From the NCBI GenBank assembly GCA_964459995.1, contig CAYWOR010000011.1, positions 26,625 through 90,624 on the forward strand: a stretch of DNA of 64,000 nt, given 5' to 3'. Shown here piece by piece: positions 1 through 8,180 of this stretch; position 1 is the stretch's first letter, and every line of letters starts with the position of its first letter. The position numbers and the translations under genes were made by a program. Origin of the DNA: CAZSHG01 sp964459995 (lineage in GTDB: Bacteria > UBP14 > UBA6098). The notes below the pieces were generated by a model. It was not told the origin of the DNA. It was given only the letters and a program-made list of their open reading frames with translations, and made no database searches.

Positions 1-1
1 G

Positions 2-1354
2 CTGGGCATGATCGGAGGGGCAATCGATATCGGCCTTCGCGATTTGCCTGAAAAGCAAGATTACACAAAGATTTCCGGCGGATGGGGCAACAGCGGTTAT
101 AAAGAGTATTCGGGGATGTTTCTCAAACGATTCAAGCAAAATGCCGGAATCGGGGTTAGCGCTTCGGAACTCAACGCAGACGGCCTTTTTGAGGACGATA
201 GGGATGCTCGACTGCGAAATTACTCTGCAGTATCGTGGTTTAAGTTCGAAGGTTTCGATTTGAGGCTCTTCGGAAGCCGATTCGAGGGGCGCAACCGCTC
301 GATGAATCTCACCTTTTCTGATTCGGTCGATGTGAACCGTCAGGAGGACGACCATAGATTTTTCGACGGCGAGATTGTTTATTCAACCGCTTTTGGCGAT
401 TTTTCGCTCAGATTCGACCATCAGGAATATGAGCGTAAGCTGTTTTTCGAGGACGAATCCGGATTTGAAAAGATCGAAGACAATATCGACGCCGCTTTAG
501 CCTCTTTTTCGACATCTGTCGCGAAGAACACTGATTTATTGCTGAATGCCGATTACACCGTTTCGACAATGGATAATACATCGAAGGGCAAGAATCGAGA
601 CGAACAGATTGGCGGTGGAGTTACGGTAAAATCGCGGTTTGGCGATGTTTCCGGGCAGGCGGGGCTTCGTGCGGTGAAAATCGAGGACTCTGATATTTAT
701 TTTATCCCCGGCATTTCAATCAGAAGTGAAGTTGGGGAATCCTATTCAATTTTCGCCGGTGGCGGTGCGGGCTATCATCCCTCGATTCTCGGCAATGATG
801 TCTCTGAACAGCCCTATTATTTTGGCGAAGCCGGCCTCGAATACAATCACGACAAGCTCGATGTTTATTTGAAGGGCTATCATTCGCGGTTTAGGGAGCA
901 AAATTTCTTCGTGAGCGAGGGTTTTTTGGGGGACTTCGTGCAGGATACACTTGGGAAGGTTTATGGAATTCAGGGACGCATAGAATATGCGCCGGACGAA
1001 CTTTTCCTGCTTGGGGCGAGATACATCTGGAATTCGCCGGAATATTCTATTCGAGGGCTTCCGGAGCATTTTGTTCAGACTTATATCGAGGAAAAAAAGC
1101 TTTATGGGCACGACGAGATTTCGCTAACGTTGCGGCTCGAGGCTGACGGCTATTTCAATCTTCCCGGCGAAGCTCCCAATGCAGGGATTTTGCGGTGCAG
1201 AGGAAAACTAAAGTATATCGGGGTGAGTATTTTCGGGCAGTTCAGTTATGCGTTTGTCGAGGACGACGGCTGGCATAACGGCGAATTTTATCTTCGAGAG
1301 CTTATCCCCGGCAAAAGCTGGCGGATAGGCGCTCTATGGGAGCTTTTCGATTAG
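2..1354 (+). CDS. Outer-membrane beta-barrel protein, 3' part (TonB-receptor-like)
   Basis: The reading frame is open from base 2, so the gene begins outside the window and only its last ~450 residues are seen. They consist of alternating aromatic and polar residues in short strands separated by acidic turns, typical of an outer-membrane barrel. The chain ends in a strand rich in aromatics (SWRIGALWELFD) with Phe next to last, close to the usual terminal aromatic of such barrels. The start (GGAIDIGLRD, then paired strands) resembles the plug-to-barrel junction of TonB-dependent receptors. The substrate cannot be told. It converges with the XRE regulator only 6 bp away, with no clear terminator between them. 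Confidence 0.6.
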   Translation: MGMIGGAIDIGLRDLPEKQDYTKISGGWGNSGYKEYSGMFLKRFKQNAGIGVSASELNADGLFEDDRDARLRNYSAVSWFKFEGFDLRLFGSRFEGRNRSMNLTFSDSVDVNRQEDDHRFFDGEIVYSTAFGDFSLRFDHQEYERKLFFEDESGFEKIEDNIDAALASFSTSVAKNTDLLLNADYTVSTMDNTSKGKNRDEQIGGGVTVKSRFGDVSGQAGLRAVKIEDSDIYFIPGISIRSEVGESYSIFAGGGAGYHPSILGNDVSEQPYYFGEAGLEYNHDKLDVYLKGYHSRFREQNFFVSEGFLGDFVQDTLGKVYGIQGRIEYAPDELFLLGARYIWNSPEYSIRGLPEHFVQTYIEEKKLYGHDEISLTLRLEADGYFNLPGEAPNAGILRCRGKLKYIGVSIFGQFSYAFVEDDGWHNGEFYLRELIPGKSWRIGALWELFD

Positions 1355-1360
1355 GCGTGG

Positions 1361-1765
1361 TCAGCGCACCTCTTCCAACCTTTCGATAATCTCGATAATT
1401 ATATCCAAATCGGTTCGTGTCAAATTGGCAAGCCGCGTTAAGATATTGAACTTTTTGACGAGTTCGCGTTCCTTCTCGGAGACGGAAATCATTTCGCCGT
1501 CGAAATCCTCGAATAGTTCGGCGCGGATTTCTTCGATAAGGTCTTCGGTAGATTCCATCAATGGCTCTTCGCCGAAAATAAGGTAGTCAGCGGTGGTATC
1601 GAGGATTTTGGCCATTCTTCCGACGATTTGAAAATTCGGTTTGTTTCGATTGCGCTCGATAAAAGAGATAAGTCCGGGGCTTGTCCCAACGAGTTTCGCA
1701 AATTGGCGTTGGGAAATACCCCGCTCCATTCTCAGTCTCATCACTCTATCGCCTAATTCTTCCAT
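1361..1765 (-). CDS. XRE-family HTH transcriptional regulator
   Basis: A 134-residue cytoplasmic DNA-binding protein. Residues ~6-60 form a Cro/cI helix-turn-helix: RMERGISQRQFAKLVGTSPG is the HTH, followed by LISFIERNRNKPNF and the usual TTADYLIFGEE ending. The acidic C-terminal half (IEEIRAELFEDFDGE, then ELVKKFNILTRLANLT) is probably a dimerisation helix. A strong promoter lies upstream, and a nested inverted repeat covers its -10 box and expected start of transcription, which suggests autorepression. Its only close neighbour on the same strand is the PBP1A gene upstream. Whether it controls that gene is unknown. Confidence 0.85.
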   Translation of the reverse strand: MEELGDRVMRLRMERGISQRQFAKLVGTSPGLISFIERNRNKPNFQIVGRMAKILDTTADYLIFGEEPLMESTEDLIEEIRAELFEDFDGEMISVSEKERELVKKFNILTRLANLTRTDLDIIIEIIERLEEVR

Positions 1766-1776
1766 TTCTTCACCAT

Positions 1777-1805
1777 CCTATTTTTTTTGGTAAAAATAGA
1801 ATAGG
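1777..1805 (-). promoter_or_regulatory. Inverted repeat overlapping the XRE promoter (candidate operator)
   Basis: CCTATT (1777-1782) is matched by AATAGG (1800-1805). A second nested pair, CTATTTTT (1778-1785) and AAAAATAG (1792-1799), lies inside it. The repeat covers the -10 box and the expected transcription start, a typical place for an autorepressor site. The binding role is inferred from position and symmetry. Confidence 0.5.
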
Positions 1806-1826
1806 TTGTCATTTAATTTATGTCAA
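1798..1826 (-). promoter_or_regulatory. Sigma70-like promoter of the XRE regulator
   Basis: On the minus strand there is TTGACA (1821-1826), a 17-bp spacer and TATTCT (1798-1803). The expected start is near 1790, about 25 nt before the ATG. Confidence 0.65.
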
Positions 1827-1881
1827 GCGAATAATTAATATTTTATAGTGGCTGTGGAAAAGGATTTGATGAGGAAAGGTT

Positions 1882-4089
1882 CTACAATCCTCCCGAGCGG
1901 CGTGTCGGTTTGCGTGTGCCGCCGAGGTCGGGGCGGTCTTCGCCATCTGTAGGAGGTTTATTTCCTGAGAATGATGGCGTTCTCGATGTTGTATGGAATC
2001 CCGGCGGGCAATAATCTGTCGGTTGAGATCCGACAGCGAAAACCTCATGGGCAACGCTTTTGCACTGATTTGTGGCGAGTTTTCTGCTCTCTTTGCATAT
2101 ATCGACGAAAACGACTTTGCCTGCCGGTATCTCGAAATCCTTGACTTTGGAGCCGTCGAGGGAATACATCATGTATTTCGTCCAGACTGGGAGAGTGGCT
2201 CTCGCGCCGGTCATGTTATCGCCGATGGGCGTTGAATAATCGTCGTAACCCATTTGCACACCGCAACATAGGTCGGGCGTGAAGCCGACGAACCATGCAT
2301 CGGAGTAATCGTTCGTGGTTCCGGTTTTGCCTGCGGCCGGACGGTCGAAACCATATAACCGCGCTGGGTATCCGGTGCCGTGATCGACGACTGTCTGAAG
2401 AATGCTCGTCATGATATATGCTGTTGCCGGCGACAGAACCTGTGTCTTTTGGGGTTTTGCTTCCTCGATAATTTTGCCGTCCCTATCGACGATTTTCAGC
2501 ACGGCTATCGGTTCGACTCTAACGCCGAGATTTGGATATACGCAATAAGCTTTCACGAGATCGATGAGTTTGACATCGCTGGTGCCCATCGCGAGGGAAA
2601 GATAGGGTTCGAGTTTTGTCGTTATGCCCATCTGCTGGGCATACCATACGACCCTTTGGGGTCCGACGGCATTACAAAGCTTTACAGTAGGAACATTTCG
2701 GCTTGCGCGAAGGGCATCGCGGAGTGTGACTGTGCCTTTATATTCGTGGTCGTAATTTTGGGGGCGCCAAAGCTCGCCGGCCTCCATCGGATAGACCTCC
2801 GGTGTGTCGAGAAGGGTATCGATGGCAGTCCAGCCGTTGTCGATTGCGGCCGTATAGACAAATGGTTTGAATGCACTTCCGGCCTGCCTTCCCCCCTGAA
2901 CGGCGCGGTTATATTGGCTTTTCTCGAAGCTACTTCCGCCAATCATCACACGAATTTCGCCGGTAGAAGGAACCATCGACAACATAGCCCCCTGAAGATT
3001 CTTCCATTGTCGAACTGAATCTCCGGTAGAAGAATCGTAAACCATTTCGGTGTATATTGGGTCGTCGTTTTTATGTATCTTTCTTTGCCATCTTTCGAGT
3101 TTGGCAATTTCTTGCACGAAGAAGCTGTCCGCGATTTGCTGATGACGCCAATCGAGCGTGGTGTAAATCGTAATTCCGCGCTCGTAAAGGTAGCTGTCGC
3201 CGTATTTGCGTTCGATATATCTTCGGACATGCTCGACGAAATAGGGGGCTTTCCATGTTGCGGTTTCTTCTTCGTAATTTACATAGAGAGATTCGGCGCA
3301 AAGGCTGTCGTATTCGGCCTTTCCAATGGCTCCGGTCGAGAGCATTCGTCCGAGAACGACATTTCTTCGGCCTCGAAGGGTTTCGTGATTGTTGATGTAT
3401 CTGCTTGGTGCTTGAAGTAGTCCGGCAATTGTGGCGGCTTCGCGGACATCGACGGAATCAGCGTGTTTCCCGAAAAAGAATCTCGATGCCGCCTCGACGC
3501 CATAACAGCCTTTCCCAAGATATTGCTGATTGAGGAAAAGTTCGAGGATTTCGTCTTTGGAGTAATCTCGTTCGAGTTTGAGGGCGGTCAAACCTTCGCG
3601 GATTTTACGTTTGAAAATTTTCTCGCGTGTAAGGAACAGCGACCTTGTCAGCTGTTGGGTTATTGTCGAGCCGCCCTGGGCGCGTCTTCCGCTTCGGAAA
3701 TTCGCGATAATTGAGCGCAAGATGCCCCAGCTATCTACACCCCAGTGTCTATGGAATCTTTCGTCCTCGGTGGCCATTACCGCGTTAACAAGGTTCGGGG
3801 ATATTTCGTGAATACCCACCCAGATACGTTTTTCGCCGGCGAATTCGGCCAACAGTTCGTTATCGACCGAGTAAACCCTCGTAACAAGGGCCGGAGTATA
3901 ATCCTCCAGCACACGCGGGTCAGGTAATTGCGGAGAATAGAGCACATAGACGACGAAAAGGATAAGCGCCGGCCCGATAATTCCAATCAACAGACCGGAT
4001 GCAAGGGCAATCAGAGCTTTGCTCAGAACGAACCCTTTGCCGCTCTCCTCGCGAATTCGATACATTTGTCGCCGTATCGCTCTTTCCAT
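1882..4089 (-). CDS. Penicillin-binding protein 1A (bifunctional transglycosylase/transpeptidase)
   Basis: A 735-residue class A PBP that polymerises and cross-links peptidoglycan at the outer face of the inner membrane. A cytoplasmic basic N-terminus is followed by one membrane segment (ALASGLLIGIIGPALILFVV). The GT51 glycosyltransferase domain has the catalytic Glu in ATEDERFHRHWG (~residue 108) and the GGSTITQQL motif. The transpeptidase has SxxK in GSAFKPF (~406), SRN in RASRNVPTV and KTGT (~588). The proline- and glycine-rich tail is disordered. A longer frame would start at 4110, but that ATG lies between the -35 and -10 boxes of a consensus promoter, so 4089 is chosen. No ribosome-binding site precedes it, and the mRNA appears leaderless. 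Confidence 0.93.
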   Translation of the reverse strand: MERAIRRQMYRIREESGKGFVLSKALIALASGLLIGIIGPALILFVVYVLYSPQLPDPRVLEDYTPALVTRVYSVDNELLAEFAGEKRIWVGIHEISPNLVNAVMATEDERFHRHWGVDSWGILRSIIANFRSGRRAQGGSTITQQLTRSLFLTREKIFKRKIREGLTALKLERDYSKDEILELFLNQQYLGKGCYGVEAASRFFFGKHADSVDVREAATIAGLLQAPSRYINNHETLRGRRNVVLGRMLSTGAIGKAEYDSLCAESLYVNYEEETATWKAPYFVEHVRRYIERKYGDSYLYERGITIYTTLDWRHQQIADSFFVQEIAKLERWQRKIHKNDDPIYTEMVYDSSTGDSVRQWKNLQGAMLSMVPSTGEIRVMIGGSSFEKSQYNRAVQGGRQAGSAFKPFVYTAAIDNGWTAIDTLLDTPEVYPMEAGELWRPQNYDHEYKGTVTLRDALRASRNVPTVKLCNAVGPQRVVWYAQQMGITTKLEPYLSLAMGTSDVKLIDLVKAYCVYPNLGVRVEPIAVLKIVDRDGKIIEEAKPQKTQVLSPATAYIMTSILQTVVDHGTGYPARLYGFDRPAAGKTGTTNDYSDAWFVGFTPDLCCGVQMGYDDYSTPIGDNMTGARATLPVWTKYMMYSLDGSKVKDFEIPAGKVVFVDICKESRKLATNQCKSVAHEVFAVGSQPTDYCPPGFHTTSRTPSFSGNKPPTDGEDRPDLGGTRKPTRRSGGL

Positions 4090-4098
4090 AGTTTTACT

Positions 4099-4127
4099 AT
4101 TATATAGCATTTGCGCACAAATTGCAA
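4099..4127 (-). promoter_or_regulatory. Promoter of PBP1A, probably giving a leaderless mRNA
   Basis: Minus strand: TTGCAA (4122-4127), 17-bp spacer, TATAAT (4099-4104), then nine bases and the ATG at 4089. Transcription starting about 7 nt after the -10 box would leave a leader of only about 0-3 nt, and no Shine-Dalgarno sequence is present. Confidence 0.7.
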
Positions 4128-4239
4128 GCTAAAGAGTCGCAAGGAAAAAGTGTGTTGCGATTATCGTCGCAATCGTTATTTTAATAAAATACGAACTTTG
4201 ACAACCCATATTCGAATTATAACGAAAGGAACAAATAGT

Positions 4240-5283
4240 ATGAGCGAATTCAGGCACGACCCGGTTCAAAAACGATGGGTGATTATTGCGGTTGAGAGAA
4301 GCCGTCGGCCGTCCGATTTTAAGATAGAGAACGCCCCCGGTGGCGGAGGCGGTTTTTGCCCCTTCTGTTATGGCAACGAGGACAAGACTCCGCCCGAGAT
4401 TATGGCGCTTCGCGACCATGGAACCGAGCGCGACAAGCCCGGCTGGCAGATAAGGGTAATTCCGAATAAATTTCCGGCACTCGCAGTCGAGGGCGAAATT
4501 GGAAGACGCGGACTTGGGCTTTTCGACGTGATGAATGGGATCGGCGCGCACGAGGTTATTGTCGAGACCCCCGACCACGAACTGCACATGGGGGATATGG
4601 AATTATCGCGTGTTGCCGATATAGTGCGGATTTATCGTGAGAGGATAATCGATCTTCACAGAGATCAGCGTCTTCGGTATGTTCTTATTTTCAAGAACCA
4701 CGGCGAGGTTGCGGGCGCGAGTTTGGCTCATCCGCACACACAGATAATCGCGACGCCTATCACGCCGAGAACTATTGCGGCGGAGCTTGACAGCGCGCGC
4801 GAGCATTTCCTAGCAAAGGAAAGATGCCTTTTCTGCGACATCATCAACCAAGAGATCGCATTGAAGGAACGTGTTGTCGAGATGAACGAGGATTTCATCG
4901 TGATTGCACCCTTTGCGAGCAGATTTCCCTTCGAGATGTGGGTTATGCCGCGCCAACATATGCATGATTATACACAACTTTCCGATGAACAGATATTGCC
5001 CTTCGCGAAGATCCTTCGCAACACTCTTTTCCGCCTGAAGGAATCACTTGGCGATCCGCCCTTTAATTTTGTGCTTCACACTTCGCCGAATCCGGTTCAT
5101 AGGCCGGGTAAGCAGAATTATTGGTCAACATTGCCCTACGATTATCATTGGCATTTGGAGATTATTCCGAGGCTCACAAAAGTGGCCGGTTTCGAGTGGG
5201 GCACCGGATTTTATATCAACCCGACACCGCCGGAAGTAGCGGCGGAATATATGCGCAAAGTTCCAATCGAGAATGGTGAATGA
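4240..5283 (+). CDS. galT: Galactose-1-phosphate uridylyltransferase
   Basis: 347 residues, the normal GalT length. The enzyme swaps UMP between UDP-glucose and galactose 1-phosphate in the Leloir pathway. It opens with the typical FRHDPVQKRWVIIA. The zinc-type CPFC pair (~residue 43) and the active-site SLAHPHTQIIATP (HPH, with the middle His as nucleophile) are present. A second half starts at CLFCDII and contains HWHLEIIPR near the end. The ATG at 4240 is chosen because GAAAGGA lies 9 nt upstream; the longer frame to 4111 has no such site. It overlaps the next gene by ATGA, so the two are probably translated together for sugar/glucan metabolism. Confidence 0.93.
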   Translation: MSEFRHDPVQKRWVIIAVERSRRPSDFKIENAPGGGGGFCPFCYGNEDKTPPEIMALRDHGTERDKPGWQIRVIPNKFPALAVEGEIGRRGLGLFDVMNGIGAHEVIVETPDHELHMGDMELSRVADIVRIYRERIIDLHRDQRLRYVLIFKNHGEVAGASLAHPHTQIIATPITPRTIAAELDSAREHFLAKERCLFCDIINQEIALKERVVEMNEDFIVIAPFASRFPFEMWVMPRQHMHDYTQLSDEQILPFAKILRNTLFRLKESLGDPPFNFVLHTSPNPVHRPGKQNYWSTLPYDYHWHLEIIPRLTKVAGFEWGTGFYINPTPPEVAAEYMRKVPIENGE

Positions 5284-6971
5284 ATATGAAAGGCAAACTC
5301 CACTTCGTTCTGCATTCGCACTTACCCTATGTTCTCGGGCATGGCACTTGGCCACACGGCACTGATTGGCTTTTCGAGGCGGCCGCGGAGACTTATATCC
5401 CGATATTGATCGAATTCGAGCAGTTGGAGAAGGAGGGAGTGCCTTTCAAACTTAGCATCGGGTTGACCCCTATTCTGAGCGAGCAATTAGCGCACCGACA
5501 GTTCGTAGGCGGTTTCGAGGCGTATCTCGAACAGAAGATAGTTGACGCGCGGCAGAACCGCGAGGCATTTGTCGCAGTCGGGGACAACGAAATGGCTGAC
5601 CTCGCGGAGATGTGGGAAGCGGAATATACAAAGATAAAGCGCTATTTTGAGCACGATCTCAAACGCGATATTATTAGCGGATTCCGCAGGCTTCAGGACA
5701 GAGGCAAGATCGAGATCATTACCTGTGCGGCTACACACGGTTATCTACCGCTTTTGGGGACCGACGAATCTGTTCGTGCACAGGTGAAAGCGGGAATCGA
5801 TAGTTACAGACGGCTTTTCGGGCGCGATCCAAAAGGGATTTGGATGCCGGAATGTGCCTATAGACCGGCATATGAATGGAAACCGCCGGTGGGGAACTAT
5901 TCTCCTTTCATGAGGCAGGGGGTCGAGGAGATATTATTCGAGTCTGGTATCGAGTGGACTGTTGCGGACTCGCATCTTCTAATCGGTGGCGAATCTAAAG
6001 GTGTTTATATTGATCGATTTAGCTCGCTTAAGGCTTTATGGGCGCGTTTTGCGGAATCATATACCCCCGCTGAAACAGTCGAGAAAGACACATTGAAACC
6101 TTACATGGTCAGCTCGACCGGCGCACCGAAGGGCACGGCTTTCTTTTTCCGCGATCCGGACACGAGCCTTCAGGTTTGGTCGGGCGAATGGGGATATCCG
6201 GGGAATCCGGCCTATCTCGATTTTCATAAAAAGCATTTTCCGGGCGGACATCGATATTGGCGCGTAACTGACAGCAAAGCGGATTTGGCCGACAAATTGA
6301 TTTACCGTCCGGATTGGATTGACGCCACTATAAAGGATCAAGCGGCGCATTTCGCAAAATTGGTCGCCGAGACCGTCTCCGAGGGTGGAATTCTCACCGC
6401 GCCTTTCGATGCCGAGCTTTTCGGACATTGGTGGTTCGAAGGCCCTCGATGGATTGCGCAGGTCGCGCGGGAAATCGCAAAGATGGAAAATGTCGAGATG
6501 ACGACCGGCTCGGAAGCACTTATCGAAAACCCGCCGGAGGAGGTTCTTAACCTTCCGGAAGGCTCATGGGGACAGGGCGGTTTTCATTATATTTGGCTCA
6601 ATGAGTGGACAGAGTGGACGTGGAAGCATGTTTACAATGCCGAGCGCAAGATGGTCGAGCTTGTCGAGGAATGGGCGGAAAAGGGGAAGAACCCGAAAAT
6701 CGGCGAGGTGTTGACACAGGCTGGGCGCGAGCTGTTGCTTCTGGAGGCCAGCGATTGGCAGTTTCTCATAAGCACATGGTCTGCAAGGGATTACGCCGAA
6801 ATACGAATTGGTTTCCATGCCGACGCTTTCGAGCATTTGGCGAAAATCGCGCAAACACTTCTCGACGGCGGAACCCTCTCTCAGACGGACAGAACGAGGT
6901 TCGTCCTCCTTGCGGAACAGGATAACCCATTTCCCGATTTGAATTTAAACTATTGGCTGAAAAAGAGATAG
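5280..6971 (+). CDS. GH57 glycoside hydrolase, 1,4-alpha-glucan branching enzyme type (DUF1957)
   Basis: 563 residues, the length of GH57 branching enzymes. The N-terminus has the family's HSHLPYV. The catalytic nucleophile Glu is in IWMPECAYRP (~residue 187) and the acid Asp in APFDAELFGHWWFEGP (~376). A helical C-terminal domain rich in Trp (SDWQFLISTWSARDYAE) matches the DUF1957 part. It would add alpha-1,6 branches to glycogen-like glucan, although some relatives are amylases and substrate cannot be proved here. The start overlaps the galT stop (ATGA). An ATG two codons later is also possible. Confidence 0.88.
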   Translation: MNMKGKLHFVLHSHLPYVLGHGTWPHGTDWLFEAAAETYIPILIEFEQLEKEGVPFKLSIGLTPILSEQLAHRQFVGGFEAYLEQKIVDARQNREAFVAVGDNEMADLAEMWEAEYTKIKRYFEHDLKRDIISGFRRLQDRGKIEIITCAATHGYLPLLGTDESVRAQVKAGIDSYRRLFGRDPKGIWMPECAYRPAYEWKPPVGNYSPFMRQGVEEILFESGIEWTVADSHLLIGGESKGVYIDRFSSLKALWARFAESYTPAETVEKDTLKPYMVSSTGAPKGTAFFFRDPDTSLQVWSGEWGYPGNPAYLDFHKKHFPGGHRYWRVTDSKADLADKLIYRPDWIDATIKDQAAHFAKLVAETVSEGGILTAPFDAELFGHWWFEGPRWIAQVAREIAKMENVEMTTGSEALIENPPEEVLNLPEGSWGQGGFHYIWLNEWTEWTWKHVYNAERKMVELVEEWAEKGKNPKIGEVLTQAGRELLLLEASDWQFLISTWSARDYAEIRIGFHADAFEHLAKIAQTLLDGGTLSQTDRTRFVLLAEQDNPFPDLNLNYWLKKR

Positions 6972-6979
6972 GAACATCG

Positions 6980-7462
6980 ATGGAGAAAAAGCCTTTCTTA
7001 TCGAGCGCACTTTGGCCGGGGATTATTCTTGGTTTGCTTTCGGTGATTCCGATCGTGAATTACGGGAATATCATTTGCTGTCTTTGGGTTCTTGGCGGCG
7101 GCGCGCTTGCGGCGGTGGTTTTCAATAGCGAGACTAAGAGAATAAGCACCGCAGACGGCGCGAAAGTCGGGCTTCTGGCGGGTATAATAGGCGCTTTTAT
7201 CGTGGCAATCGGAAATGGAATAATGTGGTTTTTCTTCAGCGAGAATTATCTTGCCGGCCTAAACGATGTTTTCAAAATGGGCGAACTCGATCCTGCGATG
7301 ATCGATATGGCGGCCGATTTAATTAATAATCCTGTTCTCTTGATAACCATTACTCTTGTTTCGAGTTTGATAATGAACTCAATTTTCGGCGCACTTGGCG
7401 GGTTAATCGGCGCTACGGTTCTTAATCGTAAGGCTCGCGGCGTAGGCCCTCCGGCTGATTAG
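6980..7462 (+). CDS. Small integral membrane protein of unknown function
   Basis: 160 residues with about four membrane segments: ALWPGIILGLLSVIPIV, a second at LWVLGGGALAAVVF, GLLAGIIGAFIVAIGNGIMW, and a glycine-rich last one (NSIFGALGGLIGATVL). The arrangement resembles small DUF4199-like families, but I do not recognise a specific one. The ATG at 6980 is preferred because AGGA ends 5-6 nt upstream; the frame also has an ATG at 6953 inside the previous gene. It follows the GH57 gene by 8 bp and is probably in the same operon. Confidence 0.7.
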   Translation: MEKKPFLSSALWPGIILGLLSVIPIVNYGNIICCLWVLGGGALAAVVFNSETKRISTADGAKVGLLAGIIGAFIVAIGNGIMWFFFSENYLAGLNDVFKMGELDPAMIDMAADLINNPVLLITITLVSSLIMNSIFGALGGLIGATVLNRKARGVGPPAD

Positions 7463-7475
7463 GAGGAGATTTTAT

Positions 7476-8129
7476 TTGAGGAAAGCAATCTGCATAATCC
7501 TCTTTCTCGCAATAACAGGTCCGGCCCTCGCTGTTATAGGTTTCCGAGCCGGCGCGGGGCAGTTCGTGCCGCAAGACAGCATGATTAGTGAAGCCTATGC
7601 CAACGCCTATTTAGCAGATATTCGATACTCCCTCGGCGAGCCATTTTTCATTTCTGGCGGAGCATTGCTTTACAATGTGCACAATTCTTATATTCCGATA
7701 ACCCTTTCCGGAAGCACAGACATGCGTGTTGGTGCTTATAAAATCCGTCTCGACGGTTTCGGGGCATTCGCCGGGGTCGGCGTTGGAAAGCTTTTAGGTA
7801 AAAGCGGAACCGGGATATATCCCTATGCTTGTGCGGCGGTGGGGTTCATATCGCCGGTTATCAGCCAGAGATTTGAATATTATGTCGATGGCGACACAAC
7901 CACAACCTTCTACGATACGCGCGACGACCGGAACTGGGCCTTTCTGGCGACCCCATATGCGGGAATCGAGTTGAGAGTTCTCGGTATAGGGGTTTTTGTG
8001 CAGGGGAATTATCTTTGGGGGAACAGTGTGTCCTACGAGGCTCACGAAGTGAATGGTATCGAGGTTTTTCCGGCGGGCAAAATCACTCCCTCGGGTTGGA
8101 TACTTTTTGTCGGCGTTGTCATCGATTAG
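7476..8129 (+). CDS. Secreted small outer-membrane beta-barrel-like protein (TTG start)
   Basis: 217 residues. A cleavable signal peptide (MRKAICIILFLAITGPALA) is followed by alternating-polarity strands rich in Gly and Tyr, ending in GWILFVGVVID, which fits an 8-stranded barrel. No catalytic motif is seen. Initiation is at TTG, supported by a strong AGGAGGAG 7-14 nt upstream and by the signal peptide beginning there. It lies 13 bp after the membrane protein gene and looks like the end of the galT-GH57 operon. Confidence 0.7.
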   Translation: MRKAICIILFLAITGPALAVIGFRAGAGQFVPQDSMISEAYANAYLADIRYSLGEPFFISGGALLYNVHNSYIPITLSGSTDMRVGAYKIRLDGFGAFAGVGVGKLLGKSGTGIYPYACAAVGFISPVISQRFEYYVDGDTTTTFYDTRDDRNWAFLATPYAGIELRVLGIGVFVQGNYLWGNSVSYEAHEVNGIEVFPAGKITPSGWILFVGVVID

Positions 8130-8180
8130 CATTACATATTTCACAATATATTATTTTAGATTTTAAGCTCGGAGGAAATC

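Noticed and set aside
4198..4223. TTGACA and TATAAC before galT as a promoter
   Set aside because: The spacer is only 14 bp, shorter than the 16-17 bp of all other promoters here; galT may still be driven from this region but I cannot mark the site.
4111..4239. N-terminal extension of GalT from an upstream ATG
   Set aside because: The extra 43 residues are basic and unlike any GalT, no ribosome-binding site precedes them, and they overlap the divergent PBP1A promoter; ATG 4240 has a good site.
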